Shown: positions 39,001-41,311 of the stretch, piece after piece
Position numbering within the stretch: the first letter of the stretch is position 1
How the letters are laid out: each line of letters starts with the position of its first letter
The notes under the pieces: model-generated
The model's input: only the letters and a program-made list of their open reading frames with translations
The model's database searches: none
What the model was told of the DNA's origin: nothing
Program-made: the position numbers and the translations under genes
NCBI RefSeq assembly: GCF_015706575.1
Contig: NW_024037059.1
Coordinates: forward strand, 29,584,129-29,648,128
Direction of reading: 5' to 3'
DNA length: 64,000 bases
From: Patiria miniata
Taxonomy: Eukaryota; Echinodermata; Asteroidea; Valvatida; Asterinidae

Positions 39001-40088
39001 GTCAACAGAAGACAAATGGCTATTATTTCCCCAACGAATAGCAGGAAAAAGCCTTCCATGTAAGCTCCAAAACTGTAATTTACATGATTCAATAGTCGCA
39101 CGTGCTCGAAGAAGTCTTTCATACTACCAAGGCGTACTTGGTGAAGTTTTGCCACGGAAATGAAAATATTAATGGACACATTTGTCGTTTTGCAACTCCG
39201 CGCATGGTTTGTAAATGCAACTTCACGCACAATAACAATTACCAACAGAGGGTGACACTAAAATGTGAAAACAGCTATACCAAACGATCGCTATTAAGAA
39301 CAATTTCTGTGGATCACACAATGTTCGTTATAGCGACGTTCCACTGTACTAGTTTAAGATGATTTTTTTTGGTCCAAGATACGGGATATTCAACTTTCTC
39401 AGTCATCCAGGCGTGCAACTTTTCCTCAGATCCGCTGATTTCCTCGTTTTTTACTTCTCATGAATGCATTGCAAATTGAGAAACACTGTACGAAGTCTTG
39501 TGTGGTTTGGAGTTTCTGTGTTTTTTCTAAAATGGCAGTTGCATGCCTGGTCATTGGTTTTTGTAAGGGCATGTTTTATTGTGCATGTTTGTGGTGTAAA
39601 TCGAGGACACACACGAGCAACATCATCGATGAATTGAGGACAGGAACCAAATCGAGGACGACCTCGATTAGAAAACGTGCACAAAACCAATGAGAGCTGT
39701 TGCGAAAAAGTTACAAAGAAAGGAAAAGGGAAGAGGAACAAAAAAAATCTTTGATTTACACCATAAACAAACGTGTGTGAGTGTGTGTATGTCACAAAGA
39801 TATCACATATTGATTTACAAAATGTTGTACAAAGGCACCAAAATACCCTTGAAAATGGCAAAACAAAAATGTGAAAATAAGGTAAAATTGGACACAAAGG
39901 TGCATTTTCAAGGATTGCATTACAATTACAAAACATGGGCCCTTTTAAGTGGGGTATTTATTTTTGTTTCTTTTTATTTTTTCAGCCGTGACGTTGATAG
40001 TGACCCTAGGGCTGCCTACTTCCGTCAGGCCGAGTGTGGCATGTATGTACGGATGGCACTCCTAGCGACGGTCCTGGGAAAATGTTGA
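2935..40088 (+). CDS. CAD: CAD: carbamoyl-phosphate synthetase 2 / dihydroorotase / aspartate transcarbamylase (32 exons, 5' partial)
   Basis: CAD carries out the first three steps of de novo pyrimidine synthesis in the cytosol: glutamine-dependent carbamoyl phosphate, then carbamoyl aspartate, then dihydroorotate. The 32 exons listed separately join in frame to 1869 residues that align end to end with animal CAD from the start of CPSase A. Order: CPSase A (exons 1-8), CPSase B (9-15), MGS-like allosteric domain (15-18), dihydroorotase (18-24), Pro/Ser linker (24-25), ATCase (25-32). Dihydroorotase metal ligands are visible: HVH in exon 18, the carbamylated-lysine site GLKMYL in 19, VAHAE and HICH in 20, ATDH in 21. 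ATCase motifs STRT, HPTQ and HPLPR are intact. Regulatory sites known in mammals are kept: ITP (MAPK, T456), RRAS (PKA, S1406) and HRVS (S6K, S1859). The GATase domain is outside the window on the left. All introns are GT-AG. No frame break was found. Confidence 0.97.
3188..3312. repeat. Degenerate GTACTC-type short tandem repeat
   Basis: Irregular array of ACTCGT/GTACTC hexamers with ACTCATGG interruptions, in CAD intron 1. A related array in the opposite orientation (GAGTAC/GAGTAT) lies at 13795-13935 in another CAD intron. Confidence 0.6.
3342..3719. mobile_element. Candidate MITE with TTTATAGTC termini
   Basis: The left end TTTATAGTCGGT and the right end ACTGACTATAAA are inverted copies bounding about 380 bp of non-coding sequence in intron 1, ending shortly before the exon 2 acceptor. 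The terminal repeats are short, so the assignment is tentative. Confidence 0.35.
3753..3884 (+). CDS. CAD: CAD exon 2: CPSase A
   Basis: 44 residues, phase 0, acceptor TTTTTTCAG and donor GTAAGC. Contains [12 protein letters not shown] and [15 protein letters not shown] corresponds to the mammalian MAPK phosphoacceptor T456, which lies in FLPITPHY in human CAD. Confidence 0.96.
4124..4497 (-). mobile_element. MITE family C, copy 2 (truncated)
   Basis: Reverse-oriented copy of the element at 20331-20882. It keeps the terminal block CAAATGATGGACAATACC followed by TTTAA at 4497 and extends to the internal GTCTTAAGACGCACC block. The opposite end is missing. Located in CAD intron 2. Confidence 0.6.
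4550..4783 (+). CDS. CAD: CAD exon 3: CPSase A
   Basis: 78 residues, phase 0, with acceptor TTGACAG and donor GTAAGA. Contains the ATP-grasp motif [16 protein letters not shown] and [14 protein letters not shown]. It is the same length as the corresponding human segment. Confidence 0.97.
5309..5454 (-). mobile_element. tRNA-like repeat element, copy 1
   Basis: Shares about 145 bp with 7238-7386 in opposite orientation: a flank containing CTAGCGCCCCTTGAACAA, a tRNA-like core at 5323-5394, then a TTCTTTGTTCAA tail. The sequence to the left (about 5000-5308) may be more of the same element, but no second copy in the window confirms it. The core has a complementary acceptor stem (GGCTGGA/TCCAGTC), a D-arm with AGCTCAGTTGGTAGAGC, and a box B-like GGTTCAAAC. 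Position 33 of the anticodon loop is C rather than the invariant T, so it is read as a SINE-type head, not a working tRNA. Confidence 0.65.
5583..5662. repeat. Near-perfect 80-bp palindrome
   Basis: The sequence folds back around GAATTC at 5620-5625. The arms include AACTGACTACGTG and TTTTCAAATGAACCACAAA and their complements. It lies in CAD intron 3. It is probably a tiny foldback element; no copy was seen elsewhere in the window. Confidence 0.7.
6058..6279 (+). CDS. CAD: CAD exon 4: CPSase A ATP-grasp
   Basis: 74 residues, phase 0, acceptor TTCACAG, donor GTGAGT. Carries the glycine-rich [10 protein letters not shown] loop, [12 protein letters not shown] and [12 protein letters not shown], all hallmarks of the CPSase ATP-grasp fold. 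Confidence 0.97.
6381..6751. mobile_element. Long-TIR foldback MITE
   Basis: The ends are TGGGCAATTCCATGGTTACT and its complement AGTAACCGTGGAATTGCCC. Inside, a second pair of arms (around 6490-6590 and 6595-6705) is almost perfectly complementary, with shared blocks such as GTTATGTATGATAAACAAGA. The 370-bp element can therefore fold over most of its length. Located in CAD intron 4. Confidence 0.75.
6760..6930. repeat. GGGTCGGTTT-rich degenerate repeat
   Basis: Repeated short blocks AACCAAAACC, GACCCAAAACCGAC and GGGTCGGTTT in both orientations, in CAD intron 4. A related block recurs near 7205-7225. Confidence 0.4.
7238..7386 (+). mobile_element. tRNA-like repeat element, copy 2
   Basis: Inverted partner of 5309-5454. 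The tRNA-like core at 7297-7368 is 72 nt, with an intact acceptor stem GGCTGGA/TCCAGTC and box B GGTTCAAAC, but a poorly paired anticodon stem. Its 3' end stops about 50 bp before the exon 5 acceptor. Confidence 0.65.
7437..7625 (+). CDS. CAD: CAD exon 5: CPSase A
   Basis: 63 residues, phase 0, acceptor TTCCCAG, donor GTGGGT. Contains [20 protein letters not shown] and [14 protein letters not shown], which lead into the metal-binding strand completed in exon 6. Confidence 0.97.
7626..8960. other. CAD intron 5: mostly unassigned
   Basis: Begins with a mariner-like end fragment (CAGGGTGTCCCCAAAAAAC at 7652). Contains a perfect 40-bp hairpin at 8780-8819 (arms TCATCAGCTT and AAGCTGATGA, with complementary ATGTGGTC/GACCACAC inside). 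No protein or RNA gene was recognised in the rest. Confidence 0.5.
8961..9194 (+). CDS. CAD: CAD exon 6: CPSase A
   Basis: 78 residues, phase 0, acceptor CTTGACAG, donor GTGAGA. Contains [20 protein letters not shown], the conserved ATP/metal-binding segment, then [17 protein letters not shown]. Confidence 0.97.
9222..9318 (+). mobile_element. SINE-B fragment
   Basis: Starts at a box B-like GGTTCGATTCCCACC and continues with GATTGGGTTTTC and CCATGGGTTTCCCC, matching the body of the fuller SINE-B copy immediately downstream. The head is missing. Confidence 0.55.
9369..9650 (+). mobile_element. SINE-B, copy a (tRNA-derived SINE)
   Basis: Contains box B GGTTCGAATCCCGCC, a GGATTGGGTTTTCAGTCCCT body, GGGGTTTTCCTCCCACCTCT, and an A-rich AAATAAAATAATAAC tail. 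It matches the two reverse-oriented copies at 12022-12285 and 28881-29163. The tail ends about 10 bp before the exon 7 acceptor. A run of 13 C precedes it at 9355-9367. Confidence 0.75.
9660..9797 (+). CDS. CAD: CAD exon 7: CPSase oligomerisation region
   Basis: 46 residues, phase 0, acceptor TAATTTCAG, donor GTAATT. Encodes [20 protein letters not shown] and KALRMVNEN. The acceptor directly follows a SINE-B tail, which supplies most of the local intron sequence. Confidence 0.96.
10140..10535. repeat. Degenerate GAGTC/GAGTCGAGT repeat array
   Basis: Dozens of GAGTC, GAGTCGAGTT and TTGAGTCA blocks in CAD intron 7, interrupted by about 130 bp of ordinary sequence (10330-10440). A short related block (GACTCGAGTCGAGTCATT) occurs near 45487. 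Confidence 0.65.
10566..10810 (+). CDS. CAD: CAD exon 8: end of CPSase A
   Basis: 245 bp ending in phase 2, so the last two bases AT join A from exon 9 to give Ile. Acceptor CATCAG, donor GTGAGT. Encodes [19 protein letters not shown] and a helical oligomerisation segment containing [11 protein letters not shown]. Confidence 0.96.
11021..11528. mobile_element. MITE family H, copy 1
   Basis: The ends are GGGCATGTTCGGTCAAGGAC and the inverted GGTCCTTGCTCCAACTTGCC. It shares internal blocks (GTCGACTATTCAGGACCAGCC, ATGGCGATTACGT-like, GCGCATGCGC) with the inverted copy at 61531-62034. About 508 bp, no coding capacity. Located in CAD intron 8. Confidence 0.7.
11700..11965. repeat. CCTCCAATCC/GGAGGATT-rich repeat, related to 31120-31320
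   Basis: Multiple GGAGGATT and ATCCTCC blocks, ending in GGGCCTAGGGGTTAGGGTTA. A reverse-oriented relative with AACCCTAACTCCCTAGGCC and AAAATCCTCCAATTG lies in intron 24. Confidence 0.5.
12022..12285 (-). mobile_element. SINE-B, copy b
   Basis: On the - strand it reads a tRNA-like head GTTGGCGTAGCGGTA (box A) and GGGTTCGATTCC (box B), then the GATTGGGTTTTCAGTCCCTA body and CAGGTTTCTTCACGCTTGCG. It lies in CAD intron 8, about 60 bp before the exon 9 acceptor. Confidence 0.8.
12347..12593 (+). CDS. CAD: CAD exon 9: start of CPSase B
   Basis: 247 bp, one base completing the exon 8 codon plus 82 codons. Acceptor CCCTCAG, donor GTACGT. Contains [20 protein letters not shown] and the CPSase B opening [20 protein letters not shown]. 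Confidence 0.97.
12594..13515. repeat. CAD intron 9 with TTCGTGAAAA-type repeats
   Basis: Between 12850 and 13080 the block ACTTCGTGAAAA or its complement TTTTCACGAAGT recurs at least five times in both orientations. The segment 13185-13270 (CATGAGGCCGACGGCCGAGT, then CGTGTTCCGCAAGCG) is a relative of 1800-1920. Nothing coding was seen. Confidence 0.45.
13516..13716 (+). CDS. CAD: CAD exon 10: CPSase B
   Basis: 67 residues, phase 0, acceptor CTTCACAG, donor GTAGGT. Contains [20 protein letters not shown] and [20 protein letters not shown], near-identical to the mammalian sequence. Confidence 0.98.
13795..13935. repeat. GAGTAC/GAGTAT degenerate repeat
   Basis: Opposite-strand relative of the GTACTC array at 3188-3312, with blocks such as TACGAGTATGA, CAAGAGTATAAGTAC and ATGAGTACATG. 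Located in CAD intron 10; the rest of that intron (13936-14679) shows nothing recognisable. Confidence 0.5.
14680..14802 (+). CDS. CAD: CAD exon 11: CPSase B
   Basis: 41 residues, phase 0, acceptor AATCAAG and donor GTACGA. Encodes [20 protein letters not shown] and [17 protein letters not shown]. The polypyrimidine tract is weak, but the homology fixes the boundary. Confidence 0.96.
14818..15745. repeat. Tandem/dispersed repeat with GTGGAC...GTCCAC stems
   Basis: Three related blocks start near 14820, 15035 and 15516, each with GTGGACTTGCCCACGTCCAC-like small palindromes followed by CTCTGGAAAACAGGTTTAGA and TTTTGGGGTTAGGGTTA. Further GATGTCCACAT/AATGTCCACA ends fall at 14999, 15231, 15320, 15487 and 15719. 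It fills most of CAD intron 11. Confidence 0.6.
16295..16477 (+). CDS. CAD: CAD exon 12: CPSase B ATP-grasp
   Basis: 61 residues, phase 0, acceptor GATCTAG, donor GTAAGA. Contains [20 protein letters not shown], the B-half ATP-grasp loop, and [20 protein letters not shown]. Confidence 0.97.
16545..16775. repeat. CAGTCA-rich low-order repeat
   Basis: Short CAGTCA/ACAGTCAAA blocks recur through CAD intron 12 (for example ACAGTCACAGACAGTCAAAC). No gene was seen. Confidence 0.4.
16926..17144 (+). CDS. CAD: CAD exon 13: CPSase B
   Basis: 73 residues, phase 0, acceptor CTGTCAG, donor GTAAAA. Contains [32 protein letters not shown] and [10 protein letters not shown]. Confidence 0.98.
17145..17853. 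other. CAD intron 13: small palindrome, otherwise nothing seen
   Basis: A palindrome at 17600-17637 is centred on GGTCGGCCGACC with CCAATGCT/AGTGTTGG arms. The surroundings resemble 1283-1350 (CCAACAATGG...CCATTGTTGG), suggesting an old shared repeat. The remainder is AT-rich without recognised features. Confidence 0.45.
17854..18024 (+). CDS. CAD: CAD exon 14: CPSase B
   Basis: 57 residues, phase 0, acceptor TTTCCAG, donor GTAGGA. Contains [20 protein letters not shown], the B-half equivalent of the metal-binding strand, then [13 protein letters not shown]. Confidence 0.97.
18055..18180. repeat. ATGTCATAAAT-type short tandem repeat
   Basis: About ten imperfect copies of an 11-12-bp unit (ATATGTCATA, TGTCATAAATA, TGTCAAATA) immediately downstream of exon 14. 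Confidence 0.75.
18511..18695 (+). mobile_element. MITE family B, copy 1
   Basis: 185 bp with terminal repeats ATTGACCTATCGC and GCGATAGGTCAAT. The internal sequence (GGCGTGGCTAACTCGCAAAC-like, CTGTGTTGAC) is shared with the inverted copy at 21059-21245. Located in CAD intron 14. Confidence 0.75.
18829..18955. repeat. Inverted repeat with AACAATTGTTGCC arms
   Basis: The left arm AACAATTGTTGCCTACTGTG and the right arm CACAGCAGGCAACAATTGT face each other, with a second pair of complementary GTTTTGTACAC/GTGTACAAAAC blocks inside. Stem-loop capable. Located in CAD intron 14. Confidence 0.6.
19209..19734. mobile_element. TTAA-flanked MITE (piggyBac-type target site)
   Basis: Both outermost tetramers are TTAA. 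The inverted ends read AAAGGGGCACTAGGTCCTG and CAGGACCTAGTATCCCTTT. TTAA target use suggests mobilisation by a piggyBac-type (or other TTAA-specific) transposase. 526 bp; frames inside do not resemble a transposase. Located in CAD intron 14. Confidence 0.75.
20081..20263 (+). CDS. CAD: CAD exon 15: CPSase B end / MGS-like start
   Basis: 61 residues, phase 0, acceptor TTTCTAG, donor GTAACA. Contains [40 protein letters not shown] and [15 protein letters not shown], the entry into the allosteric MGS-like domain that binds UTP and PRPP in mammals. Confidence 0.97.
20331..20882 (+). mobile_element. MITE family C, copy 3 (most complete)
   Basis: Inverted ends TTAAAGATATAGTCCATCAT and ATGATGGACTATAGCTTTAA, both with TTAA outermost, compatible with a TTAA-targeting family. 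552 bp with no transposase. It contains a small GGTGCGTCTTAAGACGCACC palindrome near 20695. Copies at 1970-2840 and 4124-4497. Confidence 0.75.
20896..21650. mobile_element. Large foldback hosting a family B MITE
   Basis: A left block TCTTTGTGACTACCCCAAAA-CACCACCAACACAA (20896-20935) is repeated inverted at 21608-21650. The family B copy at 21059-21245 lies inside, so it is nested. A GTACCCCCAGACCTTAAG triplet repeat occurs at 21438-21496. Confidence 0.5.
21059..21245 (-). mobile_element. MITE family B, copy 2
   Basis: 187 bp with the same ATTGACCTATCGC...GCGATAGGTCAAT ends as 18511-18695, in opposite orientation. Located in CAD intron 15. Confidence 0.75.
21847..21951 (+). CDS. CAD: CAD exon 16: MGS-like domain
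   Basis: 35 residues, phase 0, acceptor TTGACAG, donor GTAACG. Encodes [20 protein letters not shown] and [16 protein letters not shown] mariner-like terminus (TTTTACTCACCCTG) ends at 21805, about 40 bp before the acceptor. Confidence 0.96.
22084..22373 (-). mobile_element. SINE-C (tRNA-derived SINE)
   Basis: On the - strand the head reads GTGGTCCAATGGTTACGGTG (box A) and GGGTTCGAATCC (box B), followed by CTTGAGCAAGGCACTT, CGTAGGTCCCGTGTGTTGTG, GCACGTTAAAGAACCC and GGGGTTTGCCCTGGTGTTTC. The head is shared with 37038-37348. A 30-bp direct repeat containing CACTCAAGGCGCTGG flanks it (22007-22038 and 22386-22418). Confidence 0.8.
22668..23202 (+). mobile_element. Composite MITE family A, copy 1
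   Basis: Two adjoining modules. The first is about 365 bp, with TTATATAAC...GTTATATAA ends and AGATCCTTGT/AAGGATCTATG subterminal repeats. The second is a foldback at 23038-23202 whose arms carry GGAGGAATATTATCGC and AAAATCTGGACTTTTCCA. The same two modules in the same order occur inverted at 41727-42268. Confidence 0.7.
23226..23520 (+). repeat. Dispersed repeat family K, copy 1
   Basis: About 290 bp shared with 33517-33805, including GACACAGGCTAAAGAAAA, GGTCTCTGATTGTAACTGCA and CTTGCTAGTGGTCTTCT. No terminal repeats or coding sequence. Located in CAD intron 16. Confidence 0.6.
23620..23862 (+). CDS. CAD: CAD exon 17: MGS-like domain with PKA-type site
   Basis: 81 residues, phase 0, acceptor GTTTTCAG, donor GTAAGG. 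Contains [11 protein letters not shown], then [20 protein letters not shown] matches the PKA consensus at the position of mammalian S1406, suggesting this regulatory phosphorylation is ancient. Confidence 0.97.
23863..24666. other. CAD intron 17: CATCA-rich, no element recognised
   Basis: Contains repeated GACGTCATCA/GACATCACCATG/GACGTCACCATGACATC blocks between 24249 and 24450 and T-rich stretches. No terminal repeats or coding potential seen. Confidence 0.35.
24667..24915 (+). CDS. CAD: CAD exon 18: start of dihydroorotase
   Basis: 83 residues, phase 0, acceptor TCCACAG, donor GTAATT. Contains [20 protein letters not shown] with the two metal-binding histidines of HVH, and [18 protein letters not shown]. 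Confidence 0.98.
25084..25559 (+). mobile_element. hAT-type MITE family D, copy 1
   Basis: 476 bp with about 35-bp inverted ends (CATAGAGCTATATTATTACT and the complement of CTCTAGTAATTTAATATAGC). It is flanked by a perfect 8-bp duplication, GTACGATA, at 25076-25083 and 25560-25567. An 8-bp duplication is characteristic of hAT elements. Located in CAD intron 18. Confidence 0.9.
25800..25964 (+). CDS. CAD: CAD exon 19: dihydroorotase
   Basis: 55 residues, phase 0, acceptor TTTTTTCAG, donor [17 protein letters not shown] contains the lysine that is carbamylated to bridge the two zinc ions in animal dihydroorotase, followed by the flexible active-site loop. Confidence 0.96.
26402..26533 (+). CDS. 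CAD: CAD exon 20: dihydroorotase
   Basis: 44 residues, phase 0, acceptor TTCTATAG, donor GTGGGT. VAHAE and [10 protein letters not shown] supply two more metal-binding histidines. Confidence 0.97.
26814..27466. mobile_element. Mariner-like foldback element, 653 bp
   Basis: Ends CAGCGTGTCCCAAAAAAAAT and the complement of TTTTTTGGGGGACATGCTG, flanked by TA on both sides. The arms 26814-27012 and 27280-27466 are complementary for about 190 bp (for example CAGTGCTTTTCAGCCCATTC against GAATGGGCCGGAAAGCACTG). No transposase. TA target and CAGNGTGTCCC ends point to Tc1/mariner. Confidence 0.8.
27533..27734 (+). CDS. CAD: CAD exon 21: dihydroorotase
   Basis: 202 bp, ending in phase 1 (G joins CC of exon 22 to make Ala). 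Acceptor AATCTCAG, donor GTAAGG. Contains [17 protein letters not shown] and DCFATDH, the catalytic/metal aspartate motif. Confidence 0.97.
27848..28387. mobile_element. Candidate MITE with TTTCAC...ACTTACGATG ends
   Basis: The left end TTTCACAAAACTTACGATG is echoed inverted at the right by GATGCATCGTAAGTTAGGAT and TTTCATGAAA. Borders uncertain. Fills much of CAD intron 21; the remaining sequence has nothing recognised. Confidence 0.35.
28655..28770 (+). CDS. CAD: CAD exon 22: dihydroorotase
   Basis: 116 bp, completing Ala then [20 protein letters not shown] and [18 protein letters not shown]. Acceptor TTTGTAG, donor GTAGGG. APH completes the DHAPH catalytic motif across the intron. Confidence 0.97.
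28881..29163 (-). mobile_element. SINE-B, copy c
   Basis: The most complete SINE-B copy. On the - strand: GGGAGTCAGGTTGGCGTAGC (box A region), GGGTTCGAATCC (box B), GATTGGGTTTTCAGTCCCTA, CCCCAGAATGTTCTTCTGGG, GGTGGGAGG-complement, and an AT-rich tail. A partial duplication of its end (GCCAACCTGACTCCC) follows to 29181. Located in CAD intron 22. Confidence 0.85.
29338..29626 (-). mobile_element. Mariner-like foldback family E, truncated copy
   Basis: Matches the right half of the full element at 40821-41311 (GATTTTGAAAGTGCTACATG, TGATCCGTGGACAGAACC, TTTACTCACCCTG then TA). The outer left arm is missing. Its terminus ends 31 bp before the exon 23 acceptor, so it lies within reach of the branch-point region. 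Confidence 0.7.
29658..29873 (+). CDS. CAD: CAD exon 23: dihydroorotase
   Basis: 72 residues, phase 0, acceptor ATCTCAG, donor GTAAAT. Contains [32 protein letters not shown] and [15 protein letters not shown]. Confidence 0.97.
29896..30345. mobile_element. MITE family I with 24-bp perfect TIRs
   Basis: The ends ATAGGTTTTCCTGGCTATTT and AAATAGCCAGGAAAACCTAT are perfect inverted copies, bounded by TA-rich sequence suggesting a TA target. 450 bp, AT-rich, with repeated AATTCGTC/GACGAATT blocks inside. It starts 23 bp after the exon 23 donor. Confidence 0.75.
30819..31053 (+). CDS. CAD: CAD exon 24: dihydroorotase end and linker with S6K-type site
   Basis: 235 bp ending in phase 1. Acceptor TTTCTAG, donor [18 protein letters not shown] ends dihydroorotase; a Pro/Ser-rich linker follows. 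[14 protein letters not shown] aligns with the human linker segment PPRIHRASD, whose serine (S1859) is phosphorylated by S6K. Confidence 0.96.
31054..32464. other. CAD intron 24: diverged repeats and a small TIR element
   Basis: The segment 31120-31320 is a reverse-oriented relative of 11700-11965 (AACCCTAACTCCCTAGGCC; repeated TCCTGCAAAATCCT). 32226-32356 is MITE family J. The AT-rich middle (31330-32200) shows nothing recognisable. Confidence 0.45.
32226..32356. mobile_element. MITE family J, copy 1
   Basis: About 130 bp, shared with 41414-41561: GGAGTACCGAAGT end, TGTGTGAAAGACATTA, GCGTGATTCAGCCC, CTTTCTGGTTCTAAATGACG and the inverted ACTTCAGTACTC end. Confidence 0.65.
32465..32664 (+). 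CDS. CAD: CAD exon 25: linker and start of ATCase
   Basis: 200 bp, completing an Asp codon then 66 codons. Acceptor TTTCTAG, donor GTGAGT. A low-complexity Pro/Ser/Ala linker leads to [15 protein letters not shown], the first ATCase helix. Confidence 0.95.
32997..33074 (+). CDS. CAD: CAD exon 26: ATCase
   Basis: 26 residues, phase 0, acceptor ACGATAG, donor GTACGT. Encodes [20 protein letters not shown] then LDYILK, matching human HLFNVAH...[11 protein letters not shown]. Confidence 0.95.
33517..33805 (+). repeat. Dispersed repeat family K, copy 2
   Basis: Second copy of 23226-23520, same orientation, located in CAD intron 26. Confidence 0.6.
34023..34690. mobile_element. MITE with AGCCCCAGTCACACATTCAC ends and periodic interior
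   Basis: Inverted ends AGCCCCAGTCACACATTCAC and GTGAATGTGTGACTAAGGCT, with the complementary GAGCTACG/CGTAGCTC just inside. The interior is made of short CTACGAAT, CCACGGTT, CTACGGAT blocks in variable order. 668 bp, no coding capacity. Located in CAD intron 26. Confidence 0.7.
34761..34902 (+). CDS. CAD: CAD exon 27: ATCase carbamoyl-phosphate site
   Basis: 142 bp ending in phase 1. Acceptor ACACCCAG, donor [14 protein letters not shown] is the carbamoyl-phosphate binding loop; [10 protein letters not shown] contains the lysine donated to the neighbouring subunit's active site. Confidence 0.97.
34976..35105 (+). repeat. Dispersed repeat family G, copy 1
   Basis: Blocks GAGGGCGCTGTTGCTGTGATG, TGTCATTTCAGGAAGACAC and TTCAGTTTAGGGGTTT are shared, inverted, with 53080-53215. 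CAD intron 27 otherwise (35106-36141) shows no recognisable element. Confidence 0.5.
36142..36338 (+). CDS. CAD: CAD exon 28: ATCase
   Basis: 197 bp, completing Asp then 65 codons. Acceptor CCACCAG after a C-run, donor GTAACA. Contains [12 protein letters not shown] and [19 protein letters not shown], with the catalytic HPTQ motif. Confidence 0.97.
37038..37348 (+). mobile_element. SINE-D (tRNA-derived SINE, GCGCTTTGAGA tail type) with poly-G tract
   Basis: The head GGTCCATTGGTTACGGTGTT (box A) and GGGTTCGAACC (box B) matches SINE-C. It is followed by GCCCTTGGGCAAGACACTTA and CACCCAGGAGTATGAATGGG, a run of 20 G at 37195-37214, AAGCGCTTTGAGATT and an ATTATTATTATT tail. The tail ends at the exon 29 acceptor (CAG at 37348-37350). 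The 3' portion resembles the conserved tail domain seen in many marine-invertebrate SINEs; a Nin-DC type is likely but not verified. Confidence 0.8.
37351..37506 (+). CDS. CAD: CAD exon 29: ATCase
   Basis: 52 residues, phase 0. The acceptor TTCTACAG sits directly on a SINE tail; the donor is GTAAGT. Contains [18 protein letters not shown], the hinge into the aspartate-binding domain. Confidence 0.97.
37545..37745. repeat. ATACGACCTTGTTGCA short repeats
   Basis: The block CAAGGTCGTATCTC or its complement occurs at least four times in both orientations in CAD intron 29. Confidence 0.5.
37798..38071. mobile_element. MITE with TTTACGCGTTCGATTACTTC ends
   Basis: The inverted ends TTTACGCGTTCGATTACTTC and GAAGTAATCGAATGCGTTTA bound 274 bp in CAD intron 29. 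A GACCCGCCGAACCGG palindromic core region lies inside. No TSD resolved. Confidence 0.65.
38296..38397 (+). CDS. CAD: CAD exon 30: ATCase aspartate domain
   Basis: 34 residues, phase 0, acceptor AATACAG, donor GTAACA. Encodes [20 protein letters not shown] and [14 protein letters not shown]; the arginine of TRIQ is part of the aspartate site in ATCases. Confidence 0.96.
38514..38592 (+). mobile_element. Mariner-like family E, short end fragment
   Basis: CAGGGTGAGCTAAAAAAAAC terminus preceded by TA, then TTCTTTCAGCAAAACAAAA as in the copies at 29338 and 40821. Only the first 80 bp are left. Confidence 0.55.
38724..38818 (+). CDS. CAD: CAD exon 31: ATCase
   Basis: 95 bp ending in phase 2 (AG joins C to make Ser). 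Acceptor GTATACAG, donor GTCAGT. Contains [20 protein letters not shown] with the HPLPR carbamoyl-phosphate/aspartate motif. Confidence 0.97.
38887..39346. mobile_element. Pogo/Tigger-like MITE with TA target
   Basis: Ends CAGTGGAACGTCGCTATACC and the complement TATAGCGACGTTCCACTG, flanked by TA at 38885-38886 and 39347-39348. CAGTGGAAC ends with TA duplication are typical of the pogo branch of Tc1/mariner. 460 bp, no transposase. Located in CAD intron 31. Confidence 0.75.
39986..40088 (+). CDS. CAD: CAD exon 32: ATCase C-terminus and stop
   Basis: 103 bp. Acceptor TTTTTCAG. Encodes [20 protein letters not shown] and [12 protein letters not shown], then TGA at 40086-40088. The ending matches human [11 protein letters not shown] in length. 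No AATAAA was seen in the next 3 kb, only variant hexamers (TATAAA near 40327 inside a MITE, AGTAAA near 40828). Confidence 0.97.
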
Positions 40089-40119
40089 TCAGCTGGGAAG
40101 ATAAGATGTATGTAAGGAG

Positions 40120-40614
40120 CATAGAGCTATATTAAATTACTAGAGCGCTAACTCCTCATTCTTGCGCGCGGAGACGCTTTGAAGCCGTCCTGGGCGCAGA
40201 TATTGTGAATTCATGTGCGTGTTTGTTGAACATAATGAAATTAGATCGATTGAATTTTGAAAGTGTATTCCAAATGCAACGCGCAAGTAGAACGTACGTA
40301 AACAACTTAAGCGCGTCGTGACGTTTTATAAAAACACGTCGCGGCTAATCATCTGCAGTGGATACGCGCACGCGTTGCGCTGTTTGCGTAGAGCAAAATG
40401 AAACGCTCATTTGCTGATCGTGCGTTTCGGTTTTGGGTGTATCATTGTCGGTTACGCACCTGTATAGAATACAAACGCAGATATGCAAATAGATGTACAC
40501 AAAAACTGTACAAAATGTCGAGTTTTCCATAGGTTTGTGCACAAACATGGATGCGCCCAGCAGGCATCACTTTGTACATGAGTCAGCGCTCTGGTAATTT
40601 AATATAGCCCTATG
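40120..40614 (-). mobile_element. hAT-type MITE family D, copy 2, beginning 31 bp after CAD stop
   Basis: 495 bp. Same ends as 25084-25559 (CATAGAGCTATATTAAATTA), with a perfect 8-bp duplication GTAAGGAG at 40112-40119 and 40615-40622. It must be in, or immediately downstream of, the CAD 3' UTR. Confidence 0.9.
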
Positions 40615-40820
40615 GTAAGGAGTCATCTCAACAAAATATCTGGGATAAGCAGAAGAAAAGTTTAACCACAATCCACCTATTGTCTGGGGGTGTTTTTAGG
40701 ATTCTTAACATCTGTAGAAGTTTCCCGCATTGAAGCTATCAGTTTGTAATCAATGCTGATAACTTCAAAATAGGAAGATTTTAGGGAAAGTTGTTTAGAA
40801 TCCTGCAAATTGTACAAATA

Positions 40821-41311
40821 CAGGGTGAGTAAAAAAAAAGGGTACCCAAATGTCTGAACTATTGTTTTAGTGAAGTTCTGCATGTAGCACTTCAAAATCT
40901 AGGATATGAAAGCCCAATTCATAAGCCTTCTTTTAGTACAAGAATCATTCAAATCACTCATGTGCTTTTCAAGTTACAGAATTTTAAACACAACCACCGT
41001 TTTAAAGGTTCTGTCCACGAATCACAAAAAGGGAAGTGTTCTTTCAGCAAAACAAATCACATGTGCGTGAATTGTTTTCGTTTTGCTTAAAGAACGCACA
41101 CTTTTTTTGTGATCTGTGGACAGAACGTTAAAACAGTGGTTGTGTTTAAAATTCCGTAACTTGAAAATTACATGACTGATTTGAATGATTCTTGTACTAA
41201 AAGAAAGCTTATGAATTGGGCTTTCATATCCTAGATTTTGAAAGTGCTACATGCAGAACTTCACTAAAACAATAGTCCTGACATTTGGGTTTCATTTTTT
41301 TACTCACCCTG
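40821..41311. mobile_element. Mariner-like foldback family E, complete copy
   Basis: 491 bp, almost palindromic throughout: CAGGGTGAGTAAAAAAAAAG at the left and TTTTTTTACTCACCCTG at the right, TA on each side, and internal partners such as TACATGCAGAACTTCACTAA. Such an element would give a hairpin of about 240 bp if transcribed. Confidence 0.85.

Noticed and set aside
38709-39041. CAD exon 31 reading on for 110 residues as a longer exon
   Set aside because: The frame beyond 38818 enters intron and MITE sequence; the GT donor at 38819 and homology place the end at 38818.
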